This document shows, one piece after another, positions 23,671-25,601 of a stretch of 25,601 bases of DNA. Under the pieces are notes generated by a model that saw nothing but the letters and a program-made list of their open reading frames with translations, was not told where the DNA came from and did no database searches. Each line of letters opens with the position of its first letter. Position 1 is the first letter of the stretch. The DNA is from Candidatus Aenigmatarchaeota archaeon (GTDB lineage Archaea > Aenigmatarchaeota > Aenigmatarchaeia > Aenigmatarchaeales > Aenigmatarchaeaceae). Made by a program: the position numbers and the translations under genes. The DNA is taken from assembly GCA_011773475.1 (NCBI GenBank), contig WVXN01000052.1:1-25601 (forward strand), in the 5' to 3' direction.

Positions 23671-23742
23671 ATATAGCAACTATATTGTTTCTATATTAAA
23701 ACATAAAAATATATATATGAATTCTATATGATATCTATATAG
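23671..23742 (+). promoter_or_regulatory. Promoter with phased CTATAT operator repeats
   Basis: CTATAT occurs at 23680, 23691, 23724 and 23735, with spacings 11, 33 and 11, so all copies lie on one face of the helix as two pairs of CTATAT-N5-CTATAT. A TATA box (AAATATATATATG, 23707-23719) lies between the pairs and predicts a start of transcription near 23738, inside the second pair. Two inverted repeats overlap the same bases: ATATAG-CAA-CTATAT (23671-23685) and CTATAT-N7-ATATAG (23724-23742). This would suit autoregulation by the winged-helix protein encoded next. The A/T-rich background makes some matches likely by chance. Confidence 0.5.
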
Positions 23743-23764
23743 TACAATACCTAAGAGGGATTTT

Positions 23765-23983
23765 TTGGTTGAAAATGGGATAACAAGTGATGATTTAGAA
23801 AAGAAAATTCTAGAGTTGTTAAGCAAAGAATTATTGTCTGTTTCTCAAATTGCTAAAAAACTAGGCATGAGAAGAGATGTTGCAGCAGGATATTTAGAAG
23901 CATTAAAAAACCAAGGAAAATTAGAGTTTCACAGAGTTGGTAGATCTAATATCTATACAATTCCTAGGAGGCCAAAAAGATGA
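23765..23983 (+). CDS. Small winged-helix DNA-binding regulator
   Basis: This 72-residue protein begins with TTG, preceded by GAGGGA at 23755-23760. LEKKILELLSKELLSVSQIA then KKLGMRRDVAAGYLEALKNQ gives helix 1, helix 2 and recognition helix of a winged-helix fold. A wing with GKLEFHRVGRSNIYTIPRRP follows. The size suits a single-domain MarR/ArsR-like or archaeal-type regulator acting as a dimer. Its stop overlaps the ATG of a large secreted protein (ATGA), so regulator and surface protein are made together. The repeats in its promoter suggest autoregulation. No metal or ligand residues are evident. Confidence 0.85.
   Translation: MVENGITSDDLEKKILELLSKELLSVSQIAKKLGMRRDVAAGYLEALKNQGKLEFHRVGRSNIYTIPRRPKR
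23966..23971 (+). promoter_or_regulatory. Shine-Dalgarno of the last surface gene
   Basis: AGGAGG lies 8 bases before the ATG at 23980, within the end of the regulator gene. It supports this start and strong translation of the downstream protein. Confidence 0.75.
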
Positions 23984-25601
23984 AAAAATCTATATTCTTA
24001 GCAATAATTCTATTTTTAATCACAATTCCTCTAGCTTTAGCTACACCTACAATTGAAAGTGTTTCTGTACAACCTTCATCTCTTTGGATAGGAGAGGATG
24101 CATTCATTTCATTGAACTGTTTTGATGGAAATTACACTGTAGAACAAGTTTATGCTGATATAACAGGCCCTTCAATTACTCTTCCTACAATGTATTTCAC
24201 AAAATCTGGTGATAATTATTCATTGTCTATTGATGAAGAATATCTTGACAGAACAGGAAATTTTGATGTAACAATATCTTGTGAAAATAATATTAATGAA
24301 ATAACTTATACTTCTGTAAATTTTACAGTTTCAGAACTTACAGGTCATATTAATGAAATTAATCCTGAACCCGCTTATATTGGGGACATAATAGAAATAG
24401 ATTTTATAGTCAAAAAAGATGATACAAAACTGTCATCCAGTGTTGTCTTTAATGTTAGTTTAAACAATAATTTAAAGAATCTAAAAGTTCTTCCAGCTTA
24501 TGATATTAACAAAGGTTGGATACTGAAAATAGATTCTCCCACCAAATCTGACCTTTATGATTTGGAAGTAATAGCGTTTTACGATAGAAGTAGTGTAAGA
24601 GATTATAATAGTATTGATGTTAGAAACAAAATTGAGTTTGAAATTATTTCAATGGATAAAAATTGGGTTGAGACTAATGATAACATAAGTATTAAACTAA
24701 AGGCCTTAGAAAGAAACAGTGTTATTGAATTAAATAAAAATAATGTTGATATTAAAATAGGTTCTGCTGATGCCGAGATAACTAGTGTTTCTAGAGAAGG
24801 TGATTTGTTTAATGTAAAAATCATTGCTCCAAGTCTCTCTTCTGGAAGATATAAACTAGAAGCATATCTTAATTATGGAGGCTCTTCTTATTCTGACAGC
24901 GAATCAATAGATTATATCGTATCAATCACAGGAGTTCTAGTTGACGAAGATAACAAGGCAATGAATGTTAAAATAAACTTTATTCGAGATGATGTTACAA
25001 AATTAAGTATAACAACAGACGCTTATGGTCATTATTCTGGTTCAATACCTCCTGACATTTATGATGTTGAAATTGTTTTCCCAAAATCTACAATTACTTT
25101 ATATGATGTCTCGGTTAGTGTTTTTGATGATCCTATAAAATATTTTCATTCAACTGGTTATCTTGTTCCAGGAATAAGGAATGCTGGATTACATAGCTAT
25201 GAAATAGATTTATCTTACTTTGAAGCTGACATAGAAATGAAATATGAAGAAAAGAATGTTATAAATGAAAATAATTTGAAAATTTTCAGATGTTCAAGCT
25301 GGAGTTCTGGAAGAAGCGTATGTAATGGTGAGTGGGAAGAAGTTACTGGTGAAATTGATATTATAAGAAACAGAGTTAAAATAGATTCTTCAACGCTTTC
25401 AGCTTTTATTATAGGCGAAATAAAGGGTTTGAATACAGACTTTAGCCTAGATAGAGAAAAATATTATCTTGATGATAAAATTGTAATAACAGGAATATTG
25501 AAAGATGAGGATAGAAACACTGTTGGTAATGCCAGCATAGATGTACGTATTAAAAATAAAGAAATAACTTATAAAACTACTACAGATGAAAATGGCGTAT
25601 T
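23980..25601 (+). CDS. Large secreted multi-domain beta protein (3'-truncated)
   Basis: 540 codons are visible and the frame is still open at the window end. The signal peptide has a clean cut after ALA (residue 21). Several Ig-like domains follow to about residue 310. A carboxypeptidase-regulatory-like fold (about 316-386) starts ITGVLVDEDN and runs through TTDAYGHYSGSIPPDIYDVEI. A Cys-containing segment with WEEVTGEID (about 438-455) resembles the domain preceding the Cys-rich loop of the first giant, and a further Ig-like repeat (about 490 on) has KTTTDENG. Sequons are much sparser than in the giants. It is coupled to the winged-helix regulator by a 4-base overlap. It is probably a surface adhesin or stalk; whether it ends in an anchor cannot be seen. 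Confidence 0.87.
   Translation, partial: MKKSIFLAIILFLITIPLALATPTIESVSVQPSSLWIGEDAFISLNCFDGNYTVEQVYADITGPSITLPTMYFTKSGDNYSLSIDEEYLDRTGNFDVTISCENNINEITYTSVNFTVSELTGHINEINPEPAYIGDIIEIDFIVKKDDTKLSSSVVFNVSLNNNLKNLKVLPAYDINKGWILKIDSPTKSDLYDLEVIAFYDRSSVRDYNSIDVRNKIEFEIISMDKNWVETNDNISIKLKALERNSVIELNKNNVDIKIGSADAEITSVSREGDLFNVKIIAPSLSSGRYKLEAYLNYGGSSYSDSESIDYIVSITGVLVDEDNKAMNVKINFIRDDVTKLSITTDAYGHYSGSIPPDIYDVEIVFPKSTITLYDVSVSVFDDPIKYFHSTGYLVPGIRNAGLHSYEIDLSYFEADIEMKYEEKNVINENNLKIFRCSSWSSGRSVCNGEWEEVTGEIDIIRNRVKIDSSTLSAFIIGEIKGLNTDFSLDREKYYLDDKIVITGILKDEDRNTVGNASIDVRIKNKEITYKTTTDENGV

Overview
The window looks archaeal. It is A+T-rich (about 28-30% G+C in the lines of the large genes that I counted). 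It has TATA-box promoters and leaderless-looking starts, short tightly packed genes with TTG/GTG starts, many secreted proteins dense in N-glycosylation sequons (Asn-X-Ser/Thr), and a HerA-type ATPase. Giant secreted beta-sandwich proteins, Lys/Glu-rich coiled coils and very short intergenic gaps suggest a DPANN-type archaeon (Woesearchaeota/Pacearchaeota-like). That lineage is an inference from style; no marker gene is present.

Region 1 (1-20451, all + strand) is one compact array. It starts with a 5'-truncated giant protein (at least 3,790 residues visible): about 3,375 residues of tandem extracellular beta-sandwich modules, one membrane-spanning segment, then a cytoplasmic HerA/DUF87-like ATPase with intact Walker A and B motifs. 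It overlaps by 4 bases a 617-residue Lys/Glu-rich coiled-coil protein. Two small paralogous helical-hairpin proteins, a small membrane protein with an HExxH zinc-protease motif, and a second giant surface protein (1,964 residues) follow. The second giant ends in a membrane anchor and a cytoplasmic coiled coil. A short helical-hairpin motif (roughly G-x-I-S/T-x3-Y/F followed by a charged helix) recurs in the cytoplasmic parts of four of these proteins, five times in all, and more weakly in the first giant. This suggests that the products assemble on the inner face of the membrane. I regard this array as the candidate undescribed system: a cell-surface machine joining a huge glycosylated ectodomain to a DNA/protein-pump-type ATPase.

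Region 2 (20460-21350, - strand) is one secreted, sequon-rich protein convergent with the second giant. It has the best Shine-Dalgarno match in the window, a clear TATA box and visibly higher G+C than its neighbours, and is probably a strongly expressed surface or filament subunit. Region 3 (21438-23647, + strand) is divergent from it and is a three-gene operon of secreted or membrane-anchored beta-sandwich proteins; the first resembles DUF916/chaperone-like domains. Region 4 (23765-25601) is a two-gene unit: a 72-residue winged-helix regulator translationally coupled to a large secreted protein that runs off the window. Its promoter carries two pairs of CTATAT repeats spaced 11, 33 and 11 bases apart around the TATA box, likely an operator.

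No stretch longer than 300 bases lacks a gene. I saw no rRNA, tRNA, CRISPR array, insertion sequence or transposase.
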